A stretch of 64,000 bases of DNA, from the NCBI RefSeq assembly GCF_030272615.1, contig NC_081415.1:511629873-511693872 (forward strand). Direction: 5' to 3'. Source of the stretch: Cryptomeria japonica. Taxonomy: Eukaryota; Streptophyta; Pinopsida; Cupressales; Cupressaceae. Shown here piece after piece: positions 1 through 11,181 of the stretch. Positions within the stretch are counted from its first letter, which is position 1, and each line of letters starts with the position of its first letter. The position numbers and the translations under genes are program-made. The notes under the pieces were generated by a model, which was not told where the DNA came from, did no database searches, and was given only the letters and a program-made list of their open reading frames with translations.

Positions 1-2905
1 TACAAGTGTGTGGGTATAGCTATCTCCACAGTAGATGCTCTATCTTCTTCTTCATCTTTGTATAACCAACTAAGGATGTCCTTTTCCTTAGATTCATGTG
101 CTAGAGTGCCTAGTTGGATAAATGTGCCATCAAACATGGTGATGGGCTGGGTTGATTGATGTGTTGATGCTATAGGTAATCCATGAGATTTAGGTGATGT
201 TAGTAAGTTGGTCAAACACATGGGTTCCAAAGAGTACTCCACCATGCCTTGCTCTTTGATTTTCATTTTCTGCTTGAAATCCATGACAGTGATGTAGACT
301 TTTCTTGCTGAGGATCTGGTGTTGAGTAACTTTGTTTTTCTCTATTATGTGGAACCAAGATATCTTGGGCTTCCCCCATAGCATTACAATGTTGAAAAGG
401 ATTATGATCTACTGATATGGAAATTTCTTGTCCATTGTAGGGGAACTTAACACACTAATGATAAGTAGAAGGTACTGCTTGCATTTCATGTATCCAAGGT
501 TGACCCAATAGGATATTATATGTGAGGTCTATGTCGAAGACTTGGCACATAGTGTCCTTTTGTATTGGTCCTACTTGTATTGGCAACATTACTGTTCCTT
601 TAGATGATCTTTCTTCATCATCATATGCTTTGATAGTGATCTTTTTGCGTGGATCAATAGATTGCTTAGAGAAGCCTAATGCATGGATAAGTTTTAAGGT
701 ACAGATATTGAGTCTAGCTCCTCCATCTATTAATACTCTTTTAACTCGGTGTTTTTAGACCAAGACTTCAATGTGGAGTGGAGTATTGTGCTGATGGCTC
801 AATGATATATTATCATGCTTAGAAAAAGTGAGGTTATGAGGCCCTGTCATATGAGCCACCATGGCTTGGAATTTGTTAGCATCCAAATCTTGAGGTACAT
901 TTGTTTCCAATAATGCTTGCTCCAATATGTCTTTGTGTTTTGGCGAAAGTTTCAGCAATTCTAGTATAGATATTTGAGCAGGAGTCTTGTACAGTTGACT
1001 GACTAGATCATATTGAATTTTGGGTATGGTGTTTGTTGTTGACATATGCCCTTTCAAGACATATTTTTGAGCTCTAGTTGTTACATTGACAAATTCATGT
1101 TCATGTTTATCTCTGATGGTGATGATGTTTACTTGATTGTCTTCAGCTGATATATGATTGATGGTGTTATTGTATATGTGATTGATATGAGCTCCACATG
1201 TGTCATTTGAGGTTGAAGCTCCATCCTTGTTATAGTTTGGAAGAGGATTTTTAAAGGCTCCATGGTCGCTATTTTTCTTAAGACCATCGACTGTTAAATC
1301 ACCTCTATCAATCATGTCCTGAACAATGTTTTTCAGTCTCATGCAATCATTTGTTTGATGACCTTTATTATGATGAAAATCACAAAAGTGTGAGTCATTC
1401 CACTAGGGTGGTTTGATTTGTGGTTCAAAGTTGTTGATTGTTGGTAAGGAGATAATTTTGTTTGCCATGAGTTCTCTAAATGCCGACTCTAGTGATTGCC
1501 CTAGTGGTGTGTAAATGTGTTTCAGAAAGTTGTTTGTGTTGCCTCGTGAGTTTGGATTAGGTCCTCAATTGGTGTTATTGTTTTGGCTAAAGTTTGTGTT
1601 GAATTGATCTTGATTGGTATTTGGTGCATAAGTCTTAGTGCCTTGGTTAGCACCTTTGGGATTCTATGTATCTCGAGGATTACTGGGTAATGAGAGCATG
1701 GGATGCTTTGATTTTGGATCATTTGATTCATTTCCTCCTTCATTTCCATTGTTTTTGCTTCTGGTCTAGAATCTAGATTTGTCTAAGTTGTTGTTTTGGT
1801 TGTTGTAGTTGGATGAACTTGTTCTTTCTTTGAAGAATTTTAATGTTCCTTTCTTGACACGTGCCTCTTCTACTTGGATGCCATTCTCAATCAACTTGGC
1901 AAAAGATGGCATGCATTGGAGTTTGAGTCTGTAACTCATCTCACTATTCAAGTTGTCGATGAAAATTTCCATCTTTTCCTTTTCGGGCACATCACGAGGA
2001 TATCTCGAAACCATACGTCGCCAATGTTGAAGGAATATCATGAATGTTTCATTGTTTTTCTGCTTGGTATTACAAACATCTAGCACAGTGATAGCATGTT
2101 GAATGTTATAAGAATATTGAGTTATGAATTTGTTGACTAGTTCATCGAATGATGTGATGGGAGGTGTGATTTTTCATAACCATTCCATTGTTTTCCCTCC
2201 CAAGCTTCTTGGGAATAACCTCATCAAATAGGTGTCATCATGGGCGAATTCAAGACTCATTGTATAGAATTCTCAAACATGATCATAGGGATCACTTTTC
2301 CCATCATATCTATCAAATTTGGGAATGTCTGAGTTTGGAGGAAAAGCTACCATGTTTAACCGTCTGTTAAAAGGATAAGGAAAAATTTCAGTTAAGGAGT
2401 ACCGTATTGTTGTCCCTTGTTGCATGTCTTGCATTTGTCTTTGTAACATTTCCATTTGTTGAGTGAGAGCAATCAAAGGTGCATTGTGTTGCTGAGGGAA
2501 GAGTTCTTCCCTTGCATTAGTTCTAGGCTGAAATGGTGTGTGGAATGGTATGTTATGCTCTGGGATGTTTTGCCCAAGGATATTTTGCTCAGGGATATTT
2601 TTCTTAGGGGTATCTTGCTCAAGGTCACATGTTTCTTCCTCTCTTTGTCATTCTTGATATTCATAATGTCAAGATCTTGTTCTAAAAGTTTCCATGTCCA
2701 AATCTTTAGGAAGATTAACTCCTTTGCTTGTGAGCATGAGCAGATATTTTTCTTTGTGATTTTCCATGAACCTTTCCACAAGCCTTTGAAATGAAGCACT
2801 TTCTTGACACTCTTGAAGGAGTTCCTCAGTAATTTTTGTGTCTTCTAGATGTAGACCCTCGAAAGGATTTGATAATCTCCTATTCATGCTATATTCTGGT
2901 TGCAT
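1..2905 (-). pseudogene. gag-pro: Ty3/gypsy gag-protease, decayed, runs off window
   Basis: Read from 2905 down to 1 in a single frame with many in-frame stops, this is the 5' coding part of a gypsy polyprotein. The start ATG complement is at 2903-2905. The gag core covers about 2470-1770 (KFDRYDGKSDPYDHV, then FMIFLQHWRRMVSRYPRD). Near 1390-1330 is a knuckle-like FCDFHHNKGHQTNDC, the form usual in plant Tat-lineage elements (FCxxHxxxGHxTxxC). The protease is at about 740-470: IDGGARLNICTL, then AYDDEERSSKGTV and ILLGQPWIHEMQAVPS. The catalytic triplet reads DGG rather than DTG or DSG. Downstream parts (RT, RNase H, integrase) lie outside the window to the left. Stops sit mostly where Q, R or W is expected, so this copy cannot make a full protein. 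Assignment to gypsy is firm; the Tat-like lineage is likely. Confidence 0.85.
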
Positions 2906-3814
2906 TTTGCTTTGTTTGTTTCATTGAGAGTGAGTAATAGCGGGCATCTAGTAGAAGCTTTCTATGACAAAAGGAATGAACTATTCTTCAATATTTTGGT
3001 CAGGGGTTGGTGGTTCAAATTGAGGTATGTTATAAGTGATGCACTCTTTGGGAAAGAAGGCCGAATTGATCTTCCCTCTTTGATTTATGCATTGACTGAA
3101 TGTTGATTTTTGACAGAATGCCCTACTCCTCAAGGGTTCCTTAACAAATTCTTTTTTTTTTTTGAAGATATAAGCATATATGATGAAGGAATGTGTGATG
3201 AGATTTGAAGAGTTGGTGTTTGATGTACAAAAATTTATCTTTTGGCAAGTTTCGAAGAACTTAGTTGTTGTTTCTTCAACTTAGTGTTATGATAAATATT
3301 CTTTCTTCTCAGAATATAAGGATTAGTCATGCACAAGTGATCAATGGTTTCCTTTGATTTGGTTTTGGATTTATCTTAGCCTGTTTTGGAAACTCAAGTT
3401 TTACTTTATCAATATGAAAGTTTAGATGCCCCCTCATGACAAAGTGTGTTAAATGATATGGAATACGAGCTTTCTCGATATAGAAACTTGATTTGACAAC
3501 TTGGACTTTTTAAAACAGCTGTGTTTTGGGATAAAAATCTGTTTAATGGAAGGACCTGTTTGATACTTGTGATGATGTTTCTTGATTTTGATAGGAGAGA
3601 TATGTTTAACTTGCGAGTAGTTTTAGTTTTTGGACAACTTTGTTTGATGGAAATGTTGCTCTAGAAACAACTTTTGATACTCTATTTTTGGTTTTCTGCT
3701 CGATGAAGTTCAGGCTGATGAAGGAAAGCTTTCGAAATTGTTTTCAAAATTTTCAAAATCGTCCTGTATTTTGCCCCCTGTTTTTTTGGTTTTGGTTATG
3801 TGCTAAAATAGAGA

Positions 3815-4145
3815 CTCAATGCACTAGAAAAAGTCCTCAATGCACTAGAGAAAAGACCCTACGCACTATGCTGCCCTCTGATACACGCTAACTGGTTTAT
3901 CTTGATTTTTCCTTGGTTCAAAAGGTTATGCGCCAATATGGTCCGCCTATGCACTAACTGTTAAACCCTATGTGCTAAGATTCAGTTTCCACACACTAAG
4001 CTAATGCTTCAACACACTAAATTGTTTTCAAAATGCGCTACTTGAAATTGCTAGTTTTGGTTTCTAATGAAGTGCCAATGTTTACACTTGATGTGCTAAG
4101 GTGAAGGTTTAATGCGCTAAGAAGTTGCTCTGATGCACTAAACTA
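3815..4145. repeat. Cluster of degenerate TGYRCTA motifs, first
   Basis: About a dozen variants of a 10-12-base word occur at roughly 20-40-base intervals: atgcactaga, acgcactatg, atgtgctaag, acacactaaa, atgcgctact, atgcgctaag and others. The core is TGYRCTA, with CpG/TpG/CpA variation as expected from decay of a methylated CG. The spacing is too irregular for a simple minisatellite. Confidence 0.6.
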
Positions 4146-5654
4146 CCCCGATAGTTTTGACTTGGTTGCTTTTCTGTGATTTTTGGAATTTTTCTTTGAG
4201 TTTTTAGTATTGATAGATGATTTTCTGAAACAACAAATGAAAGCATGACACCAAAGATACAACCATTTTGCTTAATTTAAACAATAAGCGTATGTTCTGC
4301 AAGGATGTGTTCAAATCCCCAATGTTTTGACAGGTTTAGATACAAAATGTACTTCAGTTAGACTCTTTATTCAAAGGTCATAAGCAATATCATAGCTCAC
4401 TAGTCTTGATACTCCATCAGCTCAAATAGCTCTGTCACCCCCTAGGGGGCACCCATTTTTTTGCCTTTTGCCAAAAATTAACTCAAAGTGAATTACTTCA
4501 CAATTGAGTAGTTATCTTGGGAGATATATGGTGAGCAATCTTGGGGGTAGATTCTTCCCCACCCTTGCACTATGATATTGCAAATGTCTGGATACTGACT
4601 CGGCTCAAAGTTTCTATGCTAAGGTTCATAATCAGGCTTCCCATTCGGCCGTCAGTGATAAACTCCCTGAGGAGGCTTCCCAACCTTTATAACAAAGGCT
4701 TTATGTATCTCAAGGATATTGGGGGAAGGCTAATCACTGTGCACAACTGTTGAAAAGGACTTTCTTCACTTTCCACTTTTGATTATAGTGGGCTAGAACA
4801 CTTGGCTTCAAAATCATTTCCCACTTAGGTCATTCCCTTCACACTGGCCAAAAATGGCTTTAAGAGTTTTTCAACCCCTTGAGAAGGCAGGCCTGCTAAA
4901 GGATTTATTGTTTGAAGTAAAGAAATATTCTAAGAGTGGTTGGGCTTTTTGATCACCTAACTAAGGGGAGAGCATATACCTTCCACTTTCGAGACAAAGC
5001 ACACAAGTTCTTTTTAGCTTTTTAAAGTAATGATTTGTTATCTCTATATAGAGATGTTGCTCCATGAAAACATGGTGTTCCTTTTAACCTTTTATAGCAA
5101 TGATTTTCTAATCTATTTAAAAGGGAACTTGGTCAACAAAATAAATGTGATGCATTGTTAACAAAAGAAATCGATTTGAAAGGGAAAGATCTTCCCTCTT
5201 TAGTTTCCACTGACCTTTGGACTTTGTGTGATTCTTTTCCTTGCAAAAATTTAAAATGGATCCTTTTATGCACCAAAGGATGGTGAAGTTCTTTTTAAGC
5301 CATTTGTTTGCGAAACTTGAAAAATTGATTTGTTCTTTTTAAGATCCAATTTGAAAAATTCTCTCCTACAAAAGCAAGGAAAAATTGTTTTGTTTTGTGG
5401 TTCTTTTTAAAGCCCAAACCATGTGAGTTCAATTTTATCCAACAAAAAATCAAAAAGCTTTATATTTTGACTAACTTAACTAAGTAAAAATTTAAACTAT
5501 TTGATCCTAGAAATAAAATTAAGCTCCCATCTACAAGAAACTTGTTAAAAACCCTACAAGATACCAAGTAAAATCTTTAGAAAAAATCTATGGGTTTGGT
5601 GGACTTCAACAAGTCTAATTTCACATTCAGTTACAGTTTTTAATTTTGCCTCTG

Positions 5655-5925
5655 TCTCTGATGTGCTATAGAATAGACTTCATGCGCTACGAGATAGTCA
5701 GGATGTGTTATCGAACAGACTCGATGTGCTGAACTATTTTCTAAATGTGCTACTCTCATTCTCCCATGCCGAGACCTATAGGAAAATGTTAGTGAGGATG
5801 ATGTGCTAAGGTATGGTCTGCACGCACTGGGGAATGACTCCCATGTGCCAAACAATGAGCCAAATGCAGTGAAAGATCAACAAGATGTGCTAAGGGATGT
5901 TCCCTACGTGCTAATTCCTGTTTCT
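5655..5925. repeat. Cluster of degenerate TGYRCTA motifs, second
   Basis: About ten more copies of the same word family occur here (atgtgctata, atgcgctacg, atgtgttatc, atgtgctgaa, atgtgctact, atgtgctaag, acgtgctaat). They lie close to the primer-binding site of the gypsy element. On the minus strand one frame gives a peptide with the AH dipeptide recurring (AHLENSSAHRVCSITH), which is a by-product of the repeat. Confidence 0.6.
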
Positions 5926-5970
5926 CGCATACCTACAAAAGTGTTTATTTTTAAAAACCGATTTGATTAA

Positions 5971-5996
5971 TGGGGTAGAGCCCCACATGGGCGCCA
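5971..5996 (-). other. Primer-binding site, tRNA-Lys type
   Basis: On the minus strand the sequence reads TGGCGCCCATGTGGGGCTC and continues into TACCCC. This matches the complement of the 3' end of plant tRNA-Lys (family knowledge: TGGCGCCCAcGTGGGGCTCGAAC). It lies four bases inside a CACACA that could end the LTR. Position and orientation agree with the minus-strand gag. Confidence 0.65.
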
Positions 5997-6661
5997 AAAA
6001 TGTGTGTGGGAAAAGAGGGTTAATGAAACTTAAAATGCAAAAATGTGGTCCCAAAGAGGCTTGTCACACACCCACAGGACTCCTTGGTGCAAGTTATGGA
6101 GTCATGAAGAATGAATCAACTTCCCAAGGTTGGTTCCATGGTTCTCTATCTCACAAGGTCCCTCAAGCCAATGCCTTTGCCCTCAAATCACTGAGCAAAG
6201 TGGCTTAGGGATGACGAATGCAAAAATAAGGGATGCTTATGATTGATTTAAATTATGAAATGCATCATATCCATGCATGATCCTACAAATGCAATAAACT
6301 AGATTATAAGATGACAAGATTAGTAGCAATACTATCCTAACATGATATACTAGTTAATGATTTAAGCTAGTGACAAAGGAAATAGTCTAAAGTACTTATT
6401 AGATTAATTCCTATTACAAATAGAAGCTAGATGTGTTAATAAAATTGAGCATAAATGAGATACTAAAAGCTTGCATGGATCCTTAAAATGGAGGAATGAG
6501 AGCTTTATTTATAGTGACAATAGGGCAATGGATGGTCAAGATTGAAGGAGTTAATCAAGGATCAGGATTGAAAGTTATCAATCCATGTTTACAATTTTCA
6601 CTAATGAAATGGTTAGAATTGTCAACATAAGACTGGTTGAGAGGAGATGAAAGAAGCATTA

Positions 6662-7161
6662 NNNNNNNNNNNNNNNNNNNNNNNNNNNNNNNNNNNNNNN
6701 NNNNNNNNNNNNNNNNNNNNNNNNNNNNNNNNNNNNNNNNNNNNNNNNNNNNNNNNNNNNNNNNNNNNNNNNNNNNNNNNNNNNNNNNNNNNNNNNNNNN
6801 NNNNNNNNNNNNNNNNNNNNNNNNNNNNNNNNNNNNNNNNNNNNNNNNNNNNNNNNNNNNNNNNNNNNNNNNNNNNNNNNNNNNNNNNNNNNNNNNNNNN
6901 NNNNNNNNNNNNNNNNNNNNNNNNNNNNNNNNNNNNNNNNNNNNNNNNNNNNNNNNNNNNNNNNNNNNNNNNNNNNNNNNNNNNNNNNNNNNNNNNNNNN
7001 NNNNNNNNNNNNNNNNNNNNNNNNNNNNNNNNNNNNNNNNNNNNNNNNNNNNNNNNNNNNNNNNNNNNNNNNNNNNNNNNNNNNNNNNNNNNNNNNNNNN
7101 NNNNNNNNNNNNNNNNNNNNNNNNNNNNNNNNNNNNNNNNNNNNNNNNNNNNNNNNNNNNN
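6662..7161. other. Assembly gap, 500 N
   Basis: There are exactly 500 undetermined bases. The round length suggests a placeholder, so the true size is unknown. Open frames that cross it are artefacts. Confidence 0.99.
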
Positions 7162-8025
7162 ACCTTATGGTTACATTAGGAGGTAAGGGTTAAGGTTAGG
7201 TTAGTTTATCCAATGGATAAAGCTTTTATCCAAGGGGTAAACTCTTGTGCAAAGGTTAAAGGGATAACCATGGTCAAAGCAATGAATACTTGATGAGACC
7301 CCTAGGTTAGATGGAGGTTAAGTTAGTCAAAAGTCTCTAACCATACCGCTAAGGGTTAGTTAACCATTAATGGTTTGAAGACTTTGGGGACAAATTTGTA
7401 AGAGTCCTTCCAAATTTGGGGGTATTCAACAAGTTAGCTTGTTTGAATGGATAAAGGCTTTAATGCCTTTTGAATACTTTACTCCAAATTTGAGAAGTGA
7501 CCTCCACAAATTTAGGGAAAGGGGATAATGGATGGGTTTTGGGCTAATTGATTAGGATTAGATGTATTCTAGAAGAAATTAGGAATAGGGTTTAGGATGC
7601 AAGTGGGAGATGTAGGATTTTGCAAGTGGATGAGGAATAATAGGATTAAAATAAATTGCTTTATTTCAATTTGGTTGCAAGTTGGAAAATTAAATAAAGT
7701 AGATTTATTTAATTTGGGGTAAACTATTAATTAAATGTAAATTTAATTAAAAAGTAAGAAGAAGGGTTTTAATTAAATAAAATGATTTATTCAATTAAAT
7801 GATGTAAAAGGTTCTAGTGAATTTAACTAAATAAATTGAATAATTTACTTAATTAAATAGAAGATCGTGGGTGACTTAATTAAATTAGATTTAACTAAAT
7901 AGAGGAATGAACCTTAAATATTCACTTAGGAATATGGTCATTTTTATACGTCTACGATTAGTATATGATGATCATCACTTGTCAAACAACTTGGAATAGT
8001 ACATACCATGAAAGAAATCAAGTGT

Positions 8026-8055
8026 GTAATTCCTATAGTCACAATATAGATCAGT
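8026..8055 (+). repeat. Short dispersed repeat, copy 1
   Basis: The word gtaattcctatagtcacaa followed by a gatcagtc box recurs at 8662-8691, there inside the start of the C/T tract. The two copies differ by only a few bases (atatag against atcgag before the gatcagtc box). Confidence 0.7.
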
Positions 8056-8228
8056 CTTATACCCTTGAAATTTTAATAGAATCATATGTTTTAGAACTTA
8101 GGCAGTAGTCTTAGGGTTAGGTCAAGCTCTTACACTTGCTTTTTAGCGAAGCCTCGTTGTTTGTTCACTTGGAGTCTATTTGTATGATGTTTCTATTCAT
8201 AACTTTAAATTTAATATATCATTTTATT

Positions 8229-8470
8229 AGCCATCATATGACCCCTTAGGTGTCATTAGAGGTCGTATGTTTCCTAAGAGGTCATATGGTGTCCTGTGAC
8301 CCTTGAATACCCCTCGGGACACCAATGACCCATAAAAACACCATACGGTTGTTCTAAAGGGTCCTATGGTGTTTTATGACCCCTTAGGACACCATTTGGT
8401 TTTGTTATAGGTCATATAGTATGCTATAGGGATAATATAGGGATAATATAGTATCATATAGTGTCTCGGA
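8229..8470. repeat. Cluster of short inverted/direct repeats around GGTCATATGG
   Basis: Variants of CCTAAGGGGTCATATGG and its complement alternate here: catatgaccccttagg, cctaagaggtcatatgg, accccttaggacacc, gggtcctatggtgt, ggtcatatagtat. The block could fold into several hairpins. It ends in two copies of ataggga-taatat beside the C/T tract. Confidence 0.6.
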
Positions 8471-8479
8471 TTTGATATC

Positions 8480-8827
8480 TCTTCCTCCTCCTCCATCCCC
8501 CCTCCTTCTTCTCTCCCTATCTTCCTCTCACTCTCTCTCTCTCTCTCCCCCTTCTCCTTCTCCATACCCCATCCCTCTCTCTCTCTCACTCTCTCCCCTT
8601 CTCCTTCATCCATACCCCATCCCTCTTTCTCTTCTTCTCTCCCTCCTCTTTATCTTCTTTTGTAATTCCTATAGTCACAATCGAGATCAGTCATATGGTG
8701 TCTATGTCCTTCTCTCTCCCTCTCCTCCTTCCCTCCCCCATCTCCTCTCTCTCTCTCTCTCTCTCCCTGCTCCTCTCCCTCTTCCCATCCCCTCCTCTTT
8801 TCTCCCTCTCTACCTCCCTCTACCTCT

Positions 8828-8879
<52 letters not shown>

Positions 8880-8950
8880 TCTCTCTCCCTCTCTTCCTCC
8901 ATACCCCTTCTTCCTCTCCCACCCCCCTTCTCTCTCTCTCTCCTCTCTCA

Positions 8951-9003
<53 letters not shown>

Positions 9004-9381
9004 TCCTCCATACCCCTTCTTCTCTCCCAACCCTCTCCCCTCTTCTCTCCCCTCTCTCCCTCTTTCTACCTCTCTCCCTCTCTCTACCTTCCCTCCCCCC
9101 TTTCTCTGTCTCTCCCTCTCTCTCCCTCTCCCTCCTTCCCTCTCTCTCTCTCCCTCTCCCTCTCTCTCCCTCTCCCTCCATCCCTCCCTCCTCCTTCTCT
9201 CCCTCTCTCTCTCCCTCTACCTCTCACCCCTCTCCCTCTCTCTCTCTCTCTCTCTCCCTCTCTTCCTCCATACCCTTCTTCTCTCCCACCCCCACTCTTC
9301 TCTCCCTCTCTCCCTCCCTCTACTCTCTTCCTCTCTTACCTTTCCTCCTCCCCTCTCCTCTCTCTCTCTCTCTCCTCTCTC

Positions 9382-9419
<38 letters not shown>

Positions 9420-9775
9420 CCTCTCTATCCCCCCCTCCTCTCCTCCCTCCCCCTACTCTCCCTCTCCTTACTCCATACCCCTTATTCTCTCCCTCCCTCC
9501 CTCCCTCCTTCCCTTCTACCTCCCCTCCTCTCTCCCTTCCCCCTACTCTCCCCCCTCTTCCTCTCTCTCTCTCTCTCTCCCTCCCTTCCTCCATACCCCT
9601 TATTCTCTCCCACCCTCCCCCCTCTTCTCTCCTCTCTTCCCTCCCTCTACCTCTTTCCCTCTCTCTACCTTCCCCTCCCATCTCTCTCTCTCCCTCCTTC
9701 CCTCTCTCTCTCCCTCTCCCTCTCCCTCCTTCCCTCCCCCTCTTCTCTCTCTCTATGTGCCTCCCTGTTCCTCCT

Positions 9776-9806
<31 letters not shown>

Positions 9807-9941
9807 TCCCTCTCTTCTCCATACCACTTATTCTCTCCCACCACTGTCTTCTCTCCCTCTGTCCCTCCCTCTATCTCTCTCCCCTCTTTCTACCTTCCCT
9901 CCCCCCTCTCTCTCTCTCTCCCTCCTCCTCCTCCCCCCTCT

Positions 9942-10018
<77 letters not shown>

Positions 10019-10541
10019 ACTCTCTCTCTCTTCTCTCTCTCTCTCTCTCTCTTCCTCCATACCCCTTCTTCTCTCCCACCCTCCCTCTTCTCTCCCTCTC
10101 TCCCTCCTCTACCTCTCTCCCTCTCCCTACCTTACCTCCCCCTCTCTCTCTCTCCCTCTCTCTCTCTCTCCCTCCTTCCCTCTCTCTCTCTCTCCCTCTC
10201 CCTCTCTCTCCCTCTCCCTCCTTCCCTCCCCCTTCTTCTCTCCCTCTCTCCCTCCCTCTACATCTCCCTCTCTCTCTCTGTCTCTCTCTGTCTCTCTCTC
10301 TCCTCTCTCTTCCTCCATACCCCTACTTCTCTCCCTCTCTCTCTCCCTCCCTCTACCTCTCTCCCTCTCTCTACCTTCCCTCCCCCCTCTCTCTCTCCCT
10401 CTCCCTCCTTCTCTCTCTCTCTCTCCCTCTCTCTCTCCCTCTCCCTCCTTCCCTCCCCCCTCTTCTCTCCCTCTCTCCATCTCTCCTTCCCTTACACCCC
10501 CCCCTCTCTCTCCCTCCACCCTACTCTCCCCCTCCCCCCCC

Positions 10542-10580
<39 letters not shown>
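8480..10580 (+). repeat. 2.1-kb polypyrimidine (C/T) tract with higher-order pattern
   Basis: The plus strand is almost only C and T, mixing (CT)n runs with CCCTCC and CTTCCC words. The landmark CCTCCATACCCC recurs near 8561, 8611, 8899, 9008, 9268, 9472, 9591, 9819, 10057 and 10314, so the tract is built from longer units of roughly 50-290 bases, not simple slippage alone. A non-pyrimidine island at 8656-8706 carries the second copy of the 8026 repeat. Long apparent reading frames through it (Ser/Leu/Pro on plus, Arg/Glu/Gly on minus) come from low complexity and are not genes. Confidence 0.95.
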
Positions 10581-10608
10581 TTTCATTCACATCTTTTCTA
10601 CTACCAAT

Positions 10609-10866
10609 AGCGCATACGGGGTACTGAAACTATTAGTTCACTACCCTGTCATAACTTTTTGAAGGCAAAGGAGCACATACGCGGTACATATTACTTTTAC
10701 TGAGCCCATTATTCATTACCATATGACAACATTTTTTAGGTTTAGGAGCATGTACGCGCTACTTATTAGTCCTAGAATGGGAAAAAAGAATACCGTTGGG
10801 CTTGTCAACATTTTATGGACTAACAGCATGTAGGCGGTTATTAATGTAGTGCATACACGGTTTATA
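10609..10866. repeat. Left flank repeats (GCATGTACGC-like)
   Basis: Five related words occur at 10609 (agcgcatacggggtac), 10672 (agcacatacgcggtac), 10747 (agcatgtacgcgctac), 10825 (agcatgtaggcggtta) and 10849 (gtgcatacacggttta). Spacing is about 25-80 bases. Similar words return near 20.6-20.8 kb. Subterminal repeat clusters of this sort are common in plant DNA transposons. Confidence 0.55.
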
Positions 10867-11181
10867 GACATAGTTTTAGTTGCCTAAGAGCCTCAACGAC
10901 CTCAAAAGAATTTTTTAAGGCTGTTGAAGGCCCCATTGGAACTGTGTCTGCACTTCTATCACTATTTTATACATAGAAGTAAGTGATTTTTTTATTTTTG
11001 CATGATTTCAAATGATTGAATTGTTGTTGTTATTAGTTTTTGTCAACAGTATTGTGATTGTTTAATAGTTTGATTCCAAAAAATAGTGATAAGATGCATA
11101 TTTATGGTTATTATTTTGTTTATGAAATTTTGTTTACATATATATGTAATATGATTCTATTTAGGACAACCGATATCAACC

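Larger units (their letters stand above)
2906..5970 (-). other. Untranslated leader of the gypsy element
   Basis: Three kilobases separate the gag start from the primer-binding site. I see no convincing gene here on either strand. Short open frames are scattered and lack recognisable motifs. The stretch contains two clusters of a degenerate short repeat (listed separately) and T-rich runs. A long gag-upstream leader is common in Tat/Ogre-like elements, so this fits the gag assignment. That link is an inference. Confidence 0.45.
6001..8134 (-). repeat. Probable 5' LTR of the gypsy element (with gap)
   Basis: The plus strand begins TGTGTGTGGG directly beside the primer site and a candidate far end is AGCTCTTACA at 8134, giving the expected TG...CA termini. 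Only one LTR is in the window and 500 bases are unknown, so the outer boundary is a guess. The content is AT-rich, with repeated Tn/An-rich words such as aattaaat near 7680-7910, and no gene. Confidence 0.35.

Noticed and set aside
6637-7186. Open frames across the N run
   Set aside because: They exist only because N is not a stop; the gap content is unknown.
8424-8452. tagggataat words resembling part of a homing endonuclease site
   Set aside because: Only partial words in an AT-rich repeat; no endonuclease gene nearby.
8472-10662. Very long Ser/Leu/Pro and Arg/Glu/Gly open frames
   Set aside because: They are read-through of the C/T tract in all frames, without any domain.
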